From Oscillatoriaceae cyanobacterium Prado104 (GTDB lineage Bacteria; Cyanobacteriota; Cyanobacteriia; Cyanobacteriales; Microcoleaceae), in the NCBI GenBank assembly GCA_025454405.1, contig JALOON010000071.1, positions 1 through 33,290 of the forward strand: a stretch of DNA of 33,290 bases, read 5' to 3'. Positions within the stretch are counted from its first letter, which is position 1; every line of letters begins with the position of its first letter. The notes below the pieces were generated by a model. The model saw only the letters and a list, made by a program, of their open reading frames with translations. It had not been told where the DNA came from and did not search any database. Both the position numbers and the translations under genes were made by a program. Below, in pieces: positions 14,876 through 23,294 of the stretch.

Positions 14876-16198
14876 ATGGGAATGACTCTCACCGAAAAAA
14901 TATTAGCCAAAGCATCCGGTTGCGCTAAAGTCGAACCCGGAGAAAACATTTGGGTAGAAACAGACGTGCTGATGACCCACGATGTCTGCGGACCCGGTAC
15001 TATCGGCGTTTTCAAGCGGGAATTCGGCAGCAACGCTAAAGTTTGGCATCCCGAGAAAATCGTCCTCATTCCCGACCACTATATTTTTACCAACGACGAA
15101 CGCGCTAATCGGAATGTCGATATCCTCCGCGATTTTGCCAAAGAACAAGGAATTAAATACTTCTACGACATCACGGATCGGTCGAACTTCAAAGCCAATC
15201 CCGACTATAAAGGAGTTTGCCACATCGCCCTCGCCCAAGAAGGTCACACCCGCCCCGGCGAAGTTTTGTTCGGCACGGATTCCCACACCTGCAATGCCGG
15301 CGCTTTCGGACAATTTGCCACGGGAATCGGCAATACCGACGCGGCTTTTATTATGGGAACTGGCAAATTGTTAATCAAAGTTCCGGCAACAATGCGCTTC
15401 GTACTCAATGGAGCATTGCCCGATTATTTGTTAGCAAAAGACCTGATTTTACAAATAATTGGCGACATCACTGTTGCGGGTGCCAACTACCGGACGATGG
15501 AATTTGCCGGCGATACAGTCGAAGCTTTGACGATGGAAGAACGGATGACGCTGTGCAATATGGTCATCGAAGCTGGAGGCAAAAACGGCACGGTGGCGGC
15601 CGATAAAACCACCCTCGATTACGTTACGGCGCGCACCGACAAATCCTTCGATTTATTTTACACCGATGGGGATGCGAAATTTTACAGCGATCGCACTTAC
15701 GATGTCAGCAAACTAGAACCGGTCGTCGCCAAACCGCACTCGCCCGACAACCGCGACTTAGCTCGCAACTGCCGCGATGTCAAAATCGATCGAGTTTACA
15801 TCGGTTCCTGCACCGGTGGCAAAACTTCCGACTTTTTGAATGCAGCCAGAATTCTCAAGGGAAATCAAGTCAAAGTTCCGACTTATTTAGTACCGGCAAC
15901 TCAGAAAGTTTACGAAGATTTATTTGTCACGAAATACGACGGTCAAACACTTTCGGAAATCTTCTTAGCTGCAGGCTGCATCGAACCCGCCGCACCTTCT
16001 TGCGCCGCTTGTTTGGGCGGACCGAAAGACACCTTTGGGCGGATGAACGAACCGGAAATTTGCGTGTCTACAACCAACCGCAATTTCCCCGGCAGGATGG
16101 GGAACAAACAAGCGCAAGTTTACCTCGCATCACCTTATACGGCGGCGGCTTCGGCGCTGACTGGACACGTAACCGATCCGCGCGAATTTTTGCAGTAA
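14876..16198 (+). CDS. leuC: 3-isopropylmalate dehydratase large subunit / homoaconitase-type protein
   Basis: A 440-aa aconitase-superfamily protein. The start MGMTLTEKILAKASG and the length fit the shorter archaeal-type LeuC/HacA group rather than the roughly 467-aa enteric-type LeuC. The [4Fe-4S] ligands are visible as Cys312 (YIGSCTGGKTSDF), Cys376 and Cys379 (SCAACLGG). Other motifs are GTDSHTCNAGAFGQFATGIGNTD and TTNRNFPGRMG. The usual reaction is isomerisation of 2- to 3-isopropylmalate in leucine synthesis, with a small subunit LeuD. No leuD lies nearby, so the partner must be encoded elsewhere, and a related substrate is possible. Confidence 0.88.
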   Translation: MGMTLTEKILAKASGCAKVEPGENIWVETDVLMTHDVCGPGTIGVFKREFGSNAKVWHPEKIVLIPDHYIFTNDERANRNVDILRDFAKEQGIKYFYDITDRSNFKANPDYKGVCHIALAQEGHTRPGEVLFGTDSHTCNAGAFGQFATGIGNTDAAFIMGTGKLLIKVPATMRFVLNGALPDYLLAKDLILQIIGDITVAGANYRTMEFAGDTVEALTMEERMTLCNMVIEAGGKNGTVAADKTTLDYVTARTDKSFDLFYTDGDAKFYSDRTYDVSKLEPVVAKPHSPDNRDLARNCRDVKIDRVYIGSCTGGKTSDFLNAARILKGNQVKVPTYLVPATQKVYEDLFVTKYDGQTLSEIFLAAGCIEPAAPSCAACLGGPKDTFGRMNEPEICVSTTNRNFPGRMGNKQAQVYLASPYTAAASALTGHVTDPREFLQ

Positions 16199-16266
16199 GG
16201 CACGCAGTGGCCACTCAGCCCTGTCAAGGTGTTCTGAGAAACAGCGTTTTTGTGTTAGTTCCTAAC

Positions 16267-16332
16267 GGCAACGGTCGCACCGCTTCAAGCGATGCAGCTC
16301 AAAAAAGAGGCTGATTCGGTGCGGCCGTTGCC
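16267..16332 (+). terminator. Terminator-like hairpin downstream of leuC
   Basis: GGCAACGGTCGCACCG (16267-16282) pairs with CGGTGCGGCCGTTGCC (16317-16332), about 15 of 16 positions, around a 34-nt loop. ATTTTCTTT follows. The 15-mer AACGGCAACGGTCGC recurs near 33246, so the arm also belongs to a dispersed repeat. Confidence 0.6.
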
Positions 16333-16380
16333 ATTTTCTTTGACGAGTTACCGGGTTATCCGAAATTTTTGCTCCCATTT

Positions 16381-16413
16381 AAAATCGAAAATCGAAAATC
16401 GAAAATCGAAAAT
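16381..16413. repeat. Heptanucleotide tandem repeat AAAATCG
   Basis: AAAATCG is repeated 4.7 times without interruption. It is one of several unrelated 7-nt tandem runs in this window, resembling the short tandem heptamers (STRR) described in cyanobacteria. Confidence 0.9.
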
Positions 16414-16477
16414 CCCTCAGATCGCAAAACTTTACATTTGAAATAGCAGAACGTTTCATCATCGAAAATTTGAGTCC

Positions 16478-16850
16478 CAAACCCCGTCATTCTACGACGG
16501 CTTTACATGGTATAGTTAACACAGCCACAAAGACCTTAATTGGTGGGTGAGACTCCCAGTAGTGGGACGTTCTGGTTAAAAGGCTGTTACTCGAAATGAG
16601 TAACTCGGTACTCCGTACTCCAATTCCAGCCCCTACAAGTAAAGACAATTGAGCGAGTGAGGCAACAAGCATACGCAAAGTAGACCCAATGGACAGTTTA
16701 CACACTGTTTGGAGGGAGTAGGCGCAATTGACACCGCGCATCGCACGACACTGGGATACGGGTAAACGGTCTTGGAAGTTGTGGTTCGAGCAATGCCATT
16801 TGGTATCTCCTTTTAAAGAATCTCCGCCCTAAAAGTGCGGAGAGTGTCAA
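16478..16850 (+). mobile_element. Non-autonomous IS200/IS605-like element with structured interior
   Basis: The left side carries a hairpin CCGTC-attctac-GACGG (16484-16500). The right side carries TCTCCGC (16821-16827) and GCGGAGA (16837-16843), ending in GTGTCAA (16850). Cyanobacterial TnpB/IscB-type elements typically end in such a GAATCTCCGC hairpin followed by AGTGTCAA. The interior has no tnpA, tnpB or iscB frame. It is rich in short stems, for example CCCA-gtag-TGGG at 16555-16566 and GTTACTC-gaaat-GAGTAAC at 16586-16604, which resembles a guide-RNA (omega RNA) scaffold. This is probably a deletion derivative moved in trans. The exact ends and the RNA nature are inference. Confidence 0.5.
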
Positions 16851-16951
16851 ATCCTATTAACCTAAGGGCATCTCAAAACCTCAGAGCTGCCAGCTCAGCA
16901 GTTTTCGTGTCCGAAAATAAGCAACTGAGATTCTCAACATTTTTTAACAAA

Positions 16952-17956
16952 ATGGCACAAGATCGCAAACCAACAGTTATCATCACAGGCGCATCCTCCG
17001 GCGTCGGCTTGTACGGGGCCAAAGCCCTTGCAGATAGGGGATGGCACGTAATCATGGCCTGCCGCAACGTGGGGAAAGCCGGAGAAGCAGCCCAAGAGTT
17101 GGGCATACCTCAAGGCAGTTTCTCGATCGCGCATATCGATTTAGGGGACTTAGAAAGCGTGCGGCGCTTCGCGAGGGAATTCAAGGCAAGCGGTAGGCCT
17201 CTGGATGCTTTGGTGTGCAACGCGGCAATTTATATGCCTTTGATTAAGGAACCATTATGGAGCCCTGAAGGCTACGAGTTGACGATGACTACCAATCACC
17301 TGGGTCATTTCCTGCTGTGCAACCTGATGATGGAAAACCTGAAGCCTTCGTACTATCAAGATGCGAGGATCGTCATTTTGGGAACCGTAACGCACAATCC
17401 AGACGAATTGGGCGGCAAGATTCCGCCGCAGCCGGATTTAGGTAATTTTGAGGGCTTTGAAGCAGGCTTTAAAAACCCGATTACGATGGCTAACGGCAAG
17501 AGTTTTGAACCCGTCAAAGCTTACAAAGACAGCAAAGTTTGCAACGTGCTGACGATGCGGGAATTGCACCGCCGCTTCCACGAATCCACCGGAATTACTT
17601 TCACTTCGCTGTATCCGGGATGCGTCGCCGACACGCCGCTGTTCCGCAATCACTACCCGCTGTTTCAGAAGCTGTTCCCGCTGTTCCAAAAAAATATCAC
17701 GGGAGGCTACGTATCGCAGGAGTTGGCTGGAGAAAGGTTGGCGATGGTGGTTGCCGATCCGGAATACAAGCAATCGGGTGCTTATTGGAGTTGGGGAAAC
17801 CGCCAGAAAAAAGACCGCAAATCCTTCGTGCAGAAAGTTTCGCCGCAAGCCCGCGATGATGAAAAAGCTCGGCGGATGTGGGATTTAAGCGCTAAGTTGG
17901 TGGGATTGACTGACGGGACTCCCGTTGGCGCTGCTGGTGCAAGTCGATCGGTCTGA
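16952..17956 (+). CDS. por: Light-dependent protochlorophyllide reductase
   Basis: The ATG at 16952 starts the conserved protein, MAQDRKPTVIITGASSGVGL; a longer frame from 16835 runs back into the IS-like hairpin. The 334-aa short-chain dehydrogenase reduces protochlorophyllide to chlorophyllide with NADPH in light (EC 1.3.1.33). The NADPH motif TGASSGVG lies at 12-19, NAA at 90-92 and the catalytic Tyr191 and Lys195 in AYKDSK. The family Cys-containing segments and the C-terminal WSWGNRQKKDRKSFVQ are present. IS605-type end hairpins lie 100 bp upstream and immediately downstream of the gene, facing each other. The 5' leader contains no other clear signal. Confidence 0.96.
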   Translation: MAQDRKPTVIITGASSGVGLYGAKALADRGWHVIMACRNVGKAGEAAQELGIPQGSFSIAHIDLGDLESVRRFAREFKASGRPLDALVCNAAIYMPLIKEPLWSPEGYELTMTTNHLGHFLLCNLMMENLKPSYYQDARIVILGTVTHNPDELGGKIPPQPDLGNFEGFEAGFKNPITMANGKSFEPVKAYKDSKVCNVLTMRELHRRFHESTGITFTSLYPGCVADTPLFRNHYPLFQKLFPLFQKNITGGYVSQELAGERLAMVVADPEYKQSGAYWSWGNRQKKDRKSFVQKVSPQARDDEKARRMWDLSAKLVGLTDGTPVGAAGASRSV

Positions 17957-17963
17957 TAATCTG

Positions 17964-17993
17964 TTGACACTCCCCGCTCTATAAGAGCGGGGA
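17964..17993 (-). mobile_element. Solo IS605/TnpB-type right-end hairpin after por
   Basis: On the minus strand this reads AGAATCCCCGCTCT-tat-AGAGCGGGGAGTGTCAA. The perfect 10-bp stem (17971-17993) plus AGTGTCAA is the form of TnpB-element right ends, here facing left. No tnpB frame follows to the right. It begins 7 nt after the por stop and may also act as the por terminator, although no T-run follows. Confidence 0.55.
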
Positions 17994-17999
17994 TTCTAC

Positions 18000-18671
18000 T
18001 GAAACCATTAGAGGGAGAGGATTGGTTAAATGTAATTTTAATGATTGACGTTCCTATTTCTAGAATTCCTGGTTCATCAACCTATCTTATTTCAGCAGGT
18101 TAGCACCAAGTGATATAGAGGATAGATTTCCCCAGGCGTGACTTTCCATTTGCATTAACATAATTATCGTAGGGGCGGGTTCGCCAACCAGATTTAATTA
18201 TCGCGGAAATGGGCGATCGCACTTCATTCGCTCAGTAGCAAGAAACAGGTTTTTGCGAATAATTTCGGCCCAGTATGAAACCTAGAGAAAGAAACCCGGT
18301 TACTCAGATTTGTCCGATCGCACTTCATTCGCTCAGTGGCAAGAAACGGGTTTTTGCGAATAATTTCAGCTTGGCCGCGATCCGTTCGCCGTTGGGCGAA
18401 GCCCTTCTCGAAGAGTAGGCGTTCGGTGCAGGGTAGGAAAGCCCTCGCAAACTAACCTCGGGTTAATCGAAGTTAATATAGTATTAGCGACCGATCGCCC
18501 CTGCAACCCTCTCTATTCCCCCAACGCGCGCGATCGGTTAAAATTTATTTCTAAACTGTTACAATGTGTGCCAATATTAAGGAAATATTAAGTTATGCGG
18601 CATCTCCCGATCGTAACTTCTCGTTGAAACTCCCGCTAACCAACCGTTCCCATTAGGAGCCAACCCAGATC
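18000..18671. other. Intergenic region upstream of purF with direct repeats
   Basis: A 53-bp direct repeat (18214-18266 and 18315-18367, two differences) contains CGATCGCACTTCATTCGCTC and a GAAAC(A/G)GGTTTTTGCGAAT segment. A GAAACCCGGTT copy lies between them near 18290. A dispersed GGGCGAAGCCCTTCTCG sequence follows at about 18394. AGGAG at about 18655 may be the purF ribosome site, although it is rather far from the ATG. No gene is seen. Confidence 0.6.
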
Positions 18672-20138
18672 ATGATTCCCAACCATTCCCTCGCGGCTGA
18701 CGAGCATTTGAGCAAACCTGACAAGCCCGAGGAAGCTTGTGGCGTTTTTGGTATCTACGCACCCGCTGAAGATGTTGCCAAGTTGACTTACTTTGGTCTG
18801 TATGCCTTGCAGCACCGAGGGCAGGAATCGGCAGGAATTGCCACCTTTGAAGGCGATAAAGTATACCTGCACAAAGATATGGGGCTGGTTTCCCAAGTCT
18901 TCAACGAATCCAGCTTAGATCACTTGCCAGGTAACTTGGCGATCGGTCACACTCGCTACTCTACTACCGGCTCGTCGCGCGTGGTTAACGCTCAACCCGT
19001 GGTCGTTGAAACCCGTTTGGGAAGTCTGGCTTTAGCACACAACGGAAATCTTGTCAATACCAAAGAACTGCGGGAAGAACTGCTGTCTCGCAACTGCGAG
19101 TTTGCCAGCACGACGGATTCAGAAGCGATCGCGGTAGCCATCGGCTCGGAGATAGACAGGGGTAAAGACTGGCTGGAAGGCGCGATCGCGGCCTTTGGGA
19201 TGTGTCAGGGAGCCTTTAGTTTAACCGTCGCCACCCCCCAAGGCGTGATGGGAGTCCGCGACCCCTACGGCGTTCGCCCCCTAGTAATCGGCACTCTCCC
19301 TACAACTCCGGTACGCTATGTTTTGGCATCGGAAACTTGCGGCTTGGATATTATTGGTGCAGAATATTTGCGAGATGTCGAACCGGGAGAATTAGTTTGG
19401 ATTACAGAAGAAGGTATGGCATCCTTCCACTGGAGCCAACAGCCAAAACGCAAACTTTGCATATTTGAAATGATCTATTTTGCCCGACCCGACAGCATCA
19501 TGGAAGGCGAAAGTTTGTACAGCTATCGCTTGCGGATCGGGCGTTTCTTGGCACAGGAATCTGCGGTTGATGCCGATATAGTCATCGGGGTTCCCGATTC
19601 TGGAATCCCGGCGGCGATCGGCTTTTCTCAAGTTTCCGGCATTCCCTACGCAGAAGGACTGATTAAAAATCGCTACGTCGGACGCACTTTTATTCAGCCG
19701 ACTCAAACCATGCGCGAGTCGGGAATCCGCATGAAACTCAACCCCTTGCGAGATGTCCTCGAAGGGAAGCGCGTCATCATTATCGACGATTCGATCGTCC
19801 GGGGAACTACCAGCCGCAAAATTGTCAAAGCCTTGCGGGATGCGGGCGCGCTCGAAGTTCACATGAGAATTTCTTCGCCGCCGGTAACTCATCCCTGTTT
19901 CTACGGGATCGATACCGACAATCAAGATCAGTTGATAGCCGCTACTAAGTCCGTCCCAGAAATCGCAGCTCAAATTGAGGTAGATTCTTTAGCTTTCCTG
20001 AGTTGGGAAGGAATGCTGAAGGCAACTAACGAAGACCCGCAAAGTTTCTGTTCGGCGTGTTTTACCGGTAATTATCCGATCGACGTTCCGGAACTTGTGA
20101 AGCGTTCTAAGCTAATATTGGAAAAGGCTGCAACCTAA
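18672..20138 (+). CDS. purF: Amidophosphoribosyltransferase
   Basis: A 488-aa enzyme for the first step of purine synthesis, making 5-phosphoribosylamine from PRPP and glutamine. A 22-residue propeptide precedes Cys23 (EEACGVFGIYA), the nucleophile exposed after self-cleavage. The glutaminase domain shows GHTRYSTTGSS and NGNLVN. The PRPP loop is VIIIDDSIVRGTTS (368-381). Cys263, Cys409, Cys460 and Cys463 match the four [4Fe-4S] ligands of the Bacillus-type enzyme, so this is the oxygen-sensitive cluster-containing form. The gene is alone here. Confidence 0.97.
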   Translation: MIPNHSLAADEHLSKPDKPEEACGVFGIYAPAEDVAKLTYFGLYALQHRGQESAGIATFEGDKVYLHKDMGLVSQVFNESSLDHLPGNLAIGHTRYSTTGSSRVVNAQPVVVETRLGSLALAHNGNLVNTKELREELLSRNCEFASTTDSEAIAVAIGSEIDRGKDWLEGAIAAFGMCQGAFSLTVATPQGVMGVRDPYGVRPLVIGTLPTTPVRYVLASETCGLDIIGAEYLRDVEPGELVWITEEGMASFHWSQQPKRKLCIFEMIYFARPDSIMEGESLYSYRLRIGRFLAQESAVDADIVIGVPDSGIPAAIGFSQVSGIPYAEGLIKNRYVGRTFIQPTQTMRESGIRMKLNPLRDVLEGKRVIIIDDSIVRGTTSRKIVKALRDAGALEVHMRISSPPVTHPCFYGIDTDNQDQLIAATKSVPEIAAQIEVDSLAFLSWEGMLKATNEDPQSFCSACFTGNYPIDVPELVKRSKLILEKAAT

Positions 20139-20721
20139 ACAAAGAAAAACGGGAAATGCCAACAGGATTAAGGTCGTTGTTTGCATTCTATGTTTTCTAA
20201 ATTTTCCCTTGCAGTTCGTTTCCAAGCTTTGCCTGGAAATGCTAACATAATGTGGCTCTGCCACCTGCTGACTGGAGGTTTTGCCTCCAAAACTGCAATC
20301 TCACGTAGAAGCCGCATTTCACATTTTTAACAGGCACATTGAATTTTTTCAGCGGATTTTTTCAGCAAACAAGGTCAATCGCACTAATTTTCCCAGTACC
20401 AGCATTCAACAAGCAAACTTGGTTGAGAATCGCGGGCAGGCAAAAGGATGCGAATTAAATAGAACGCGCGATCGTGTCCGATAGATCGCTCACAATCAAA
20501 CTGGTTTGTAGTAAGGAATTTAGTCCTGATGAGCTAGGACTTTGTTTGTAGTAGGGACTAAAGTCCCGGCTGCGAACTGAATTCCTCACTACGAACTAGA
20601 TGCAAGTTCAGTTAATAACTTTAGGAACCCTTGAAAAGTAAAAATCACAGCTCGAAAAAGCTGAGAGTGACTGGTAAAAGACAAAATGCGGTTTCTGAAG
20701 TAAGTTTAAATCGGAAAGTTC
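20139..20721. repeat. Intergenic repeats between purF and desB
   Basis: Three hairpins stand in series: TTTCC-aagctttgcct-GGAAA (20219-20239), GTGGC-tct-GCCAC (20252-20264) and GGAGG-ttttg-CCTCC (20274-20288). They resemble the CCAGGctctgCCTGG family at 31408. A GTAGTGAGGACTTTAGTCC-type cluster follows at 20508-20600. A short frame at 20631-20837 overlaps desB and is not supported. Confidence 0.65.
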
Positions 20722-21798
20722 GTGCAATCAAATACTCTTCTCAATCAAGCGGCGGTTACGGCCCCCCCATCTCGTACAACAGAGTTACCTTTTACTCTTC
20801 AAGATATTCGGGCAGCTATTCCAGCCCACTGTTTTGAACCTTCAGTGTGGAGATCTCTGGCTTACTTCTTTTTAGATATCGGGATTATTGCAGGTTTGTA
20901 CGCCATCGCCTACACCCTCGATTCCTGGTTCTTTTACCCAATTTTCTGGTTGATGCAGGGCACCATGTTTTGGGCATTGTTTGTAGTCGGCCACGACTGC
21001 GGGCACGGCTCATTTTCTAAGATTAAATGGCTCAACAACCTCATCGGGCACCTCTCCCACGCTCCAATTCTCGTGCCCTTCCACGGTTGGCGGATCAGTC
21101 ACCGCACCCACCACGCAAATACTGGCAGTTTAGACACAGATGAAAGCTGGTATCCGGTTTCCGAAAGCAAGTACGATCGGATGCACTGGTCTGAAAAATT
21201 GGGACGCTTTCACTTGTTGTTATTTGCATACCCAATTTACCTGTTTCGCCGTTCGCCCGATCGCACCGGTTCTCACTTCCTCCCCAGCAGCGATCTTTTC
21301 CGCCCTTCAGAAAAATGGGACGTGTTAACCAGCACGGCGTCTTTAATCGCAATGGTGGGCTTTTTGGGCGTACTAACCTATCAATTTGGTTGGCTGTTTT
21401 TACTCAAGTTTTATCTGGTTCCCTACGTAGTGTTTGTCATGTGGCTGGATTTGGTAACATTCTTGCACCACACCGAACCGGATATTCCCTGGTATCGCGG
21501 CGATGATTGGTATTTCCTCAAAGGCGCACTATCTACGATCGATCGCGATTATGGATTTATCAACCCCATCCATCACGACATCGGCACTCACGTAGCGCAC
21601 CACATTTTTTCTACCATGCCTCACTATCACTTAAAAGAAGCGACAGAGGCAATTAAACCCTTGTTGGGCGATTATTATCGCTCCTCAAGCGAGCCAATTT
21701 GGAAGAGTTTTATTCGCTCTTACAGAGACTGTCATTTTGTCGCCAATGAAGGCTCTAAGGTTTACTACGAATCGCATAGAACTCGGCGATCGGATTGA
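20722..21798 (+). CDS. desB: Omega-3 (delta-15) acyl-lipid desaturase
   Basis: A 358-aa membrane enzyme that introduces the omega-3 double bond into fatty acids of membrane lipids, with ferredoxin as electron donor. The start is GTG at 20722, with GGAAAG a few nt upstream. The three His boxes are HDCGH (91-95), HRTHH (127-131) and HVAHH (290-294), separated by hydrophobic segments. The stretches ELPFTLQDIRAAIP, FVVGHDCGHGSFSK and DDWYFLKGALSTIDRDYGFI agree closely with Synechocystis DesB, rather than the delta-12 enzyme DesA. Such genes are commonly cold-induced; the long leader region upstream could hold control sites. Confidence 0.95.
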   Translation: MQSNTLLNQAAVTAPPSRTTELPFTLQDIRAAIPAHCFEPSVWRSLAYFFLDIGIIAGLYAIAYTLDSWFFYPIFWLMQGTMFWALFVVGHDCGHGSFSKIKWLNNLIGHLSHAPILVPFHGWRISHRTHHANTGSLDTDESWYPVSESKYDRMHWSEKLGRFHLLLFAYPIYLFRRSPDRTGSHFLPSSDLFRPSEKWDVLTSTASLIAMVGFLGVLTYQFGWLFLLKFYLVPYVVFVMWLDLVTFLHHTEPDIPWYRGDDWYFLKGALSTIDRDYGFINPIHHDIGTHVAHHIFSTMPHYHLKEATEAIKPLLGDYYRSSSEPIWKSFIRSYRDCHFVANEGSKVYYESHRTRRSD

Positions 21799-21821
21799 TT
21801 TTTTTCAGCTATTTATTAATT

Positions 21822-21849
21822 AATAAGGTGCGTCGCAACGCACCTTATT
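21822..21849 (+). terminator. Rho-independent terminator of desB
   Basis: AATAAGGTGCGT and ACGCACCTTATT form a perfect 12-bp stem around CGCA, followed by TTTT. It starts 24 nt after the desB stop. Confidence 0.85.
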
Positions 21850-21871
21850 TTTTCATTTAAGCGATCGCTAT

Positions 21872-21943
21872 CAACTCTCAACTCTCAACTCTCAACGCTC
21901 GCGAGCGGGGACGCTGGCACTCTTAACTCTCAACTCTCAACTC
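21872..21943. repeat. CAACTCT heptamer tandem runs
   Basis: CAACTCT stands in tandem at 21872-21896 and again at about 21925-21943, separated by a GC-rich palindromic bit (GCTCGCGAGC, 21897-21906). It is a second, unrelated 7-nt repeat run. Confidence 0.85.
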
Positions 21944-21960
21944 TTCCTTTTTCCTGCTAC

Positions 21961-22563
21961 TCAATCTGTCAATTCCGTCGGTCCCAAATACTTAGTCAAA
22001 TAAGGCGAAAACACCTCATAAATCAGTGTCAGCGGCTTGCCGTGATGCCAGAACAAATAATGCCTGCCCCAAAAAGGTCCCGACTCACCAAAAGCTGCCT
22101 CCAAAGCCACAGAATGACCGCAATAAATGCCTTGCACGTCGCGATACAATTCCGTCCGCAACCGCGCCAAACTTGCCCAAATAGGCAAAGATTTATTTTC
22201 CAAATATTCATCTACGTGACTCGCTTCCCACCAAGAAGCAGCATAGGCAAGTCGCTGTCCTGAAGCCGTCCGCAGCCACACTTGCCTCCGCAGGCGCGGC
22301 CCGGGAACCGCTACAATTTGCTCGGGCGCGCCGTCTGAGTTTCCGCCCACCAAGGACATATCAATTACATCTACTTCTGTAGGTTCCCCAGTCAGCAATT
22401 GCAGGTGGCGGGTGGGAGAACCATCGCCGAGGAGCAGTATCTGCCATGCCGGCGCTAGCTGGCTGTGGGGCAAACCCTTCTGCACAGCGTCTTCTGCTCC
22501 TTGCCATAGGGGGTTGAGAGCGTGCCAGGTGCGGCTGTTTGTGGGTGTAAATGTTGCAGTCAA
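21961..22563 (-). CDS. Chorismate lyase (DUF98 family)
   Basis: A 200-aa soluble protein of the DUF98/UbiC-like family, converting chorismate to 4-hydroxybenzoate and pyruvate, the head-group precursor of plastoquinone in cyanobacteria. Recognised stretches are WHALNPLWQGAEDAVQKGLP, LAPAWQILLLGDGSPTRHLQ, RRQVWLRTASGQRLAYAASWW and PIWASLARLRTELYRDVQGIYCG. The last contains a conserved Glu and Arg, expected at the active site. Length is normal. No operon partner is evident. Confidence 0.88.
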   Translation of the reverse strand: MTATFTPTNSRTWHALNPLWQGAEDAVQKGLPHSQLAPAWQILLLGDGSPTRHLQLLTGEPTEVDVIDMSLVGGNSDGAPEQIVAVPGPRLRRQVWLRTASGQRLAYAASWWEASHVDEYLENKSLPIWASLARLRTELYRDVQGIYCGHSVALEAAFGESGPFWGRHYLFWHHGKPLTLIYEVFSPYLTKYLGPTELTD

Positions 22564-22739
22564 GGGTTTATTTACAAAACTTTATGTTTTGCTTATTTTA
22601 ACGCTCTTTGCGTTCGTAGTGAGGACTTCAGTCCGCTGGAAGGTGGAAATTCGCAAGGGGGGACGCTCGCACTTCGAGCGATTCAAATTGAGGACGCTCG
22701 CACTGTAGAGATCCTGGAGCGAATTAACCAGATGCGAGA

Positions 22740-23294
22740 TTACGAAACAGCAGCCAAGTGCGATCGAACTTCGGTATCCGTGTACTGAGGAGTCCAGCCT
22801 TCGGTGGCGGTAAAATAGCGCACCGCTTTAATCTTCCGGGCTGGGGTGAGATAAAACCAGTGCTCTGTATTCGCCGGCACGTTGATAAATTCTTCAGGCT
22901 GTACTTTCACTTCCACTTGACTGCCATCGGGGCGCACGAAGCCGAAAACGCCCTCTCCGGCTACGATATAGCGGACTTCATCGTCAGCGTGGGTGTGGCA
23001 CTTGTCGAATTTGGCAAGCAGGGCGTCGAGGTTGGGAATGTCCGGGTGCAGTACAATTAAGTCGCGGGACTGATAGCCTGCGGTTTCTTTGAGTTCTTGA
23101 AAGTAGCGATCGAGACCTTGCAGGACTTGCTCTTTTTCAGTATCGCTGAGAGCGTCTTTTGCTAGCAAGTTTTGGATTTCCAGGTTGTCGCCCGTCGGCC
23201 AGCGGTTGAGCTGAATGTTCAAAGGAGCGAGTTCGCGGGTAATGTCGCTCAGTTGAGTGTAGGTCGTACCGTCTTCGAGTCGCAGGATAGCCAT
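22740..23294 (-). CDS. mtnD: Acireductone dioxygenase
   Basis: A 184-aa cupin of the methionine salvage pathway, oxidising acireductone to 2-keto-4-methylthiobutyrate and formate with Fe2+ (Ni2+ gives the off-pathway reaction). Metal ligands are His100, His102 and Glu106 in HTHADDEVRY, and His145 in NTEHWFYLT. The upstream helices around EKEQVLQGLDRYFQELKE and the FGFVRPDG strand are typical. Length is normal. Other salvage genes are not in the window. A 16-bp perfect palindrome lies about 65 bp upstream of the start. Confidence 0.95.
   Translation of the reverse strand: MAILRLEDGTTYTQLSDITRELAPLNIQLNRWPTGDNLEIQNLLAKDALSDTEKEQVLQGLDRYFQELKETAGYQSRDLIVLHPDIPNLDALLAKFDKCHTHADDEVRYIVAGEGVFGFVRPDGSQVEVKVQPEEFINVPANTEHWFYLTPARKIKAVRYFTATEGWTPQYTDTEVRSHLAAVS

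Larger units (their letters stand above)
16199..16478. other. Intergenic region after leuC: hairpin and heptamer repeat
   Basis: This stretch holds the hairpin at 16267-16332 and the AAAATCG tandem run at 16381-16413. Nothing else is recognised before the IS-like element that starts near 16478. Confidence 0.6.

Noticed and set aside
16487..16741. 84-codon minus-strand frame inside the IS-like element
   Set aside because: It has no similarity to transposase, TnpB or IscB; the region reads better as structured RNA-like DNA.
20631..20837. 68-codon frame before and over the start of desB
   Set aside because: It overlaps desB in another frame and is rich in Ser/Lys low-complexity sequence.
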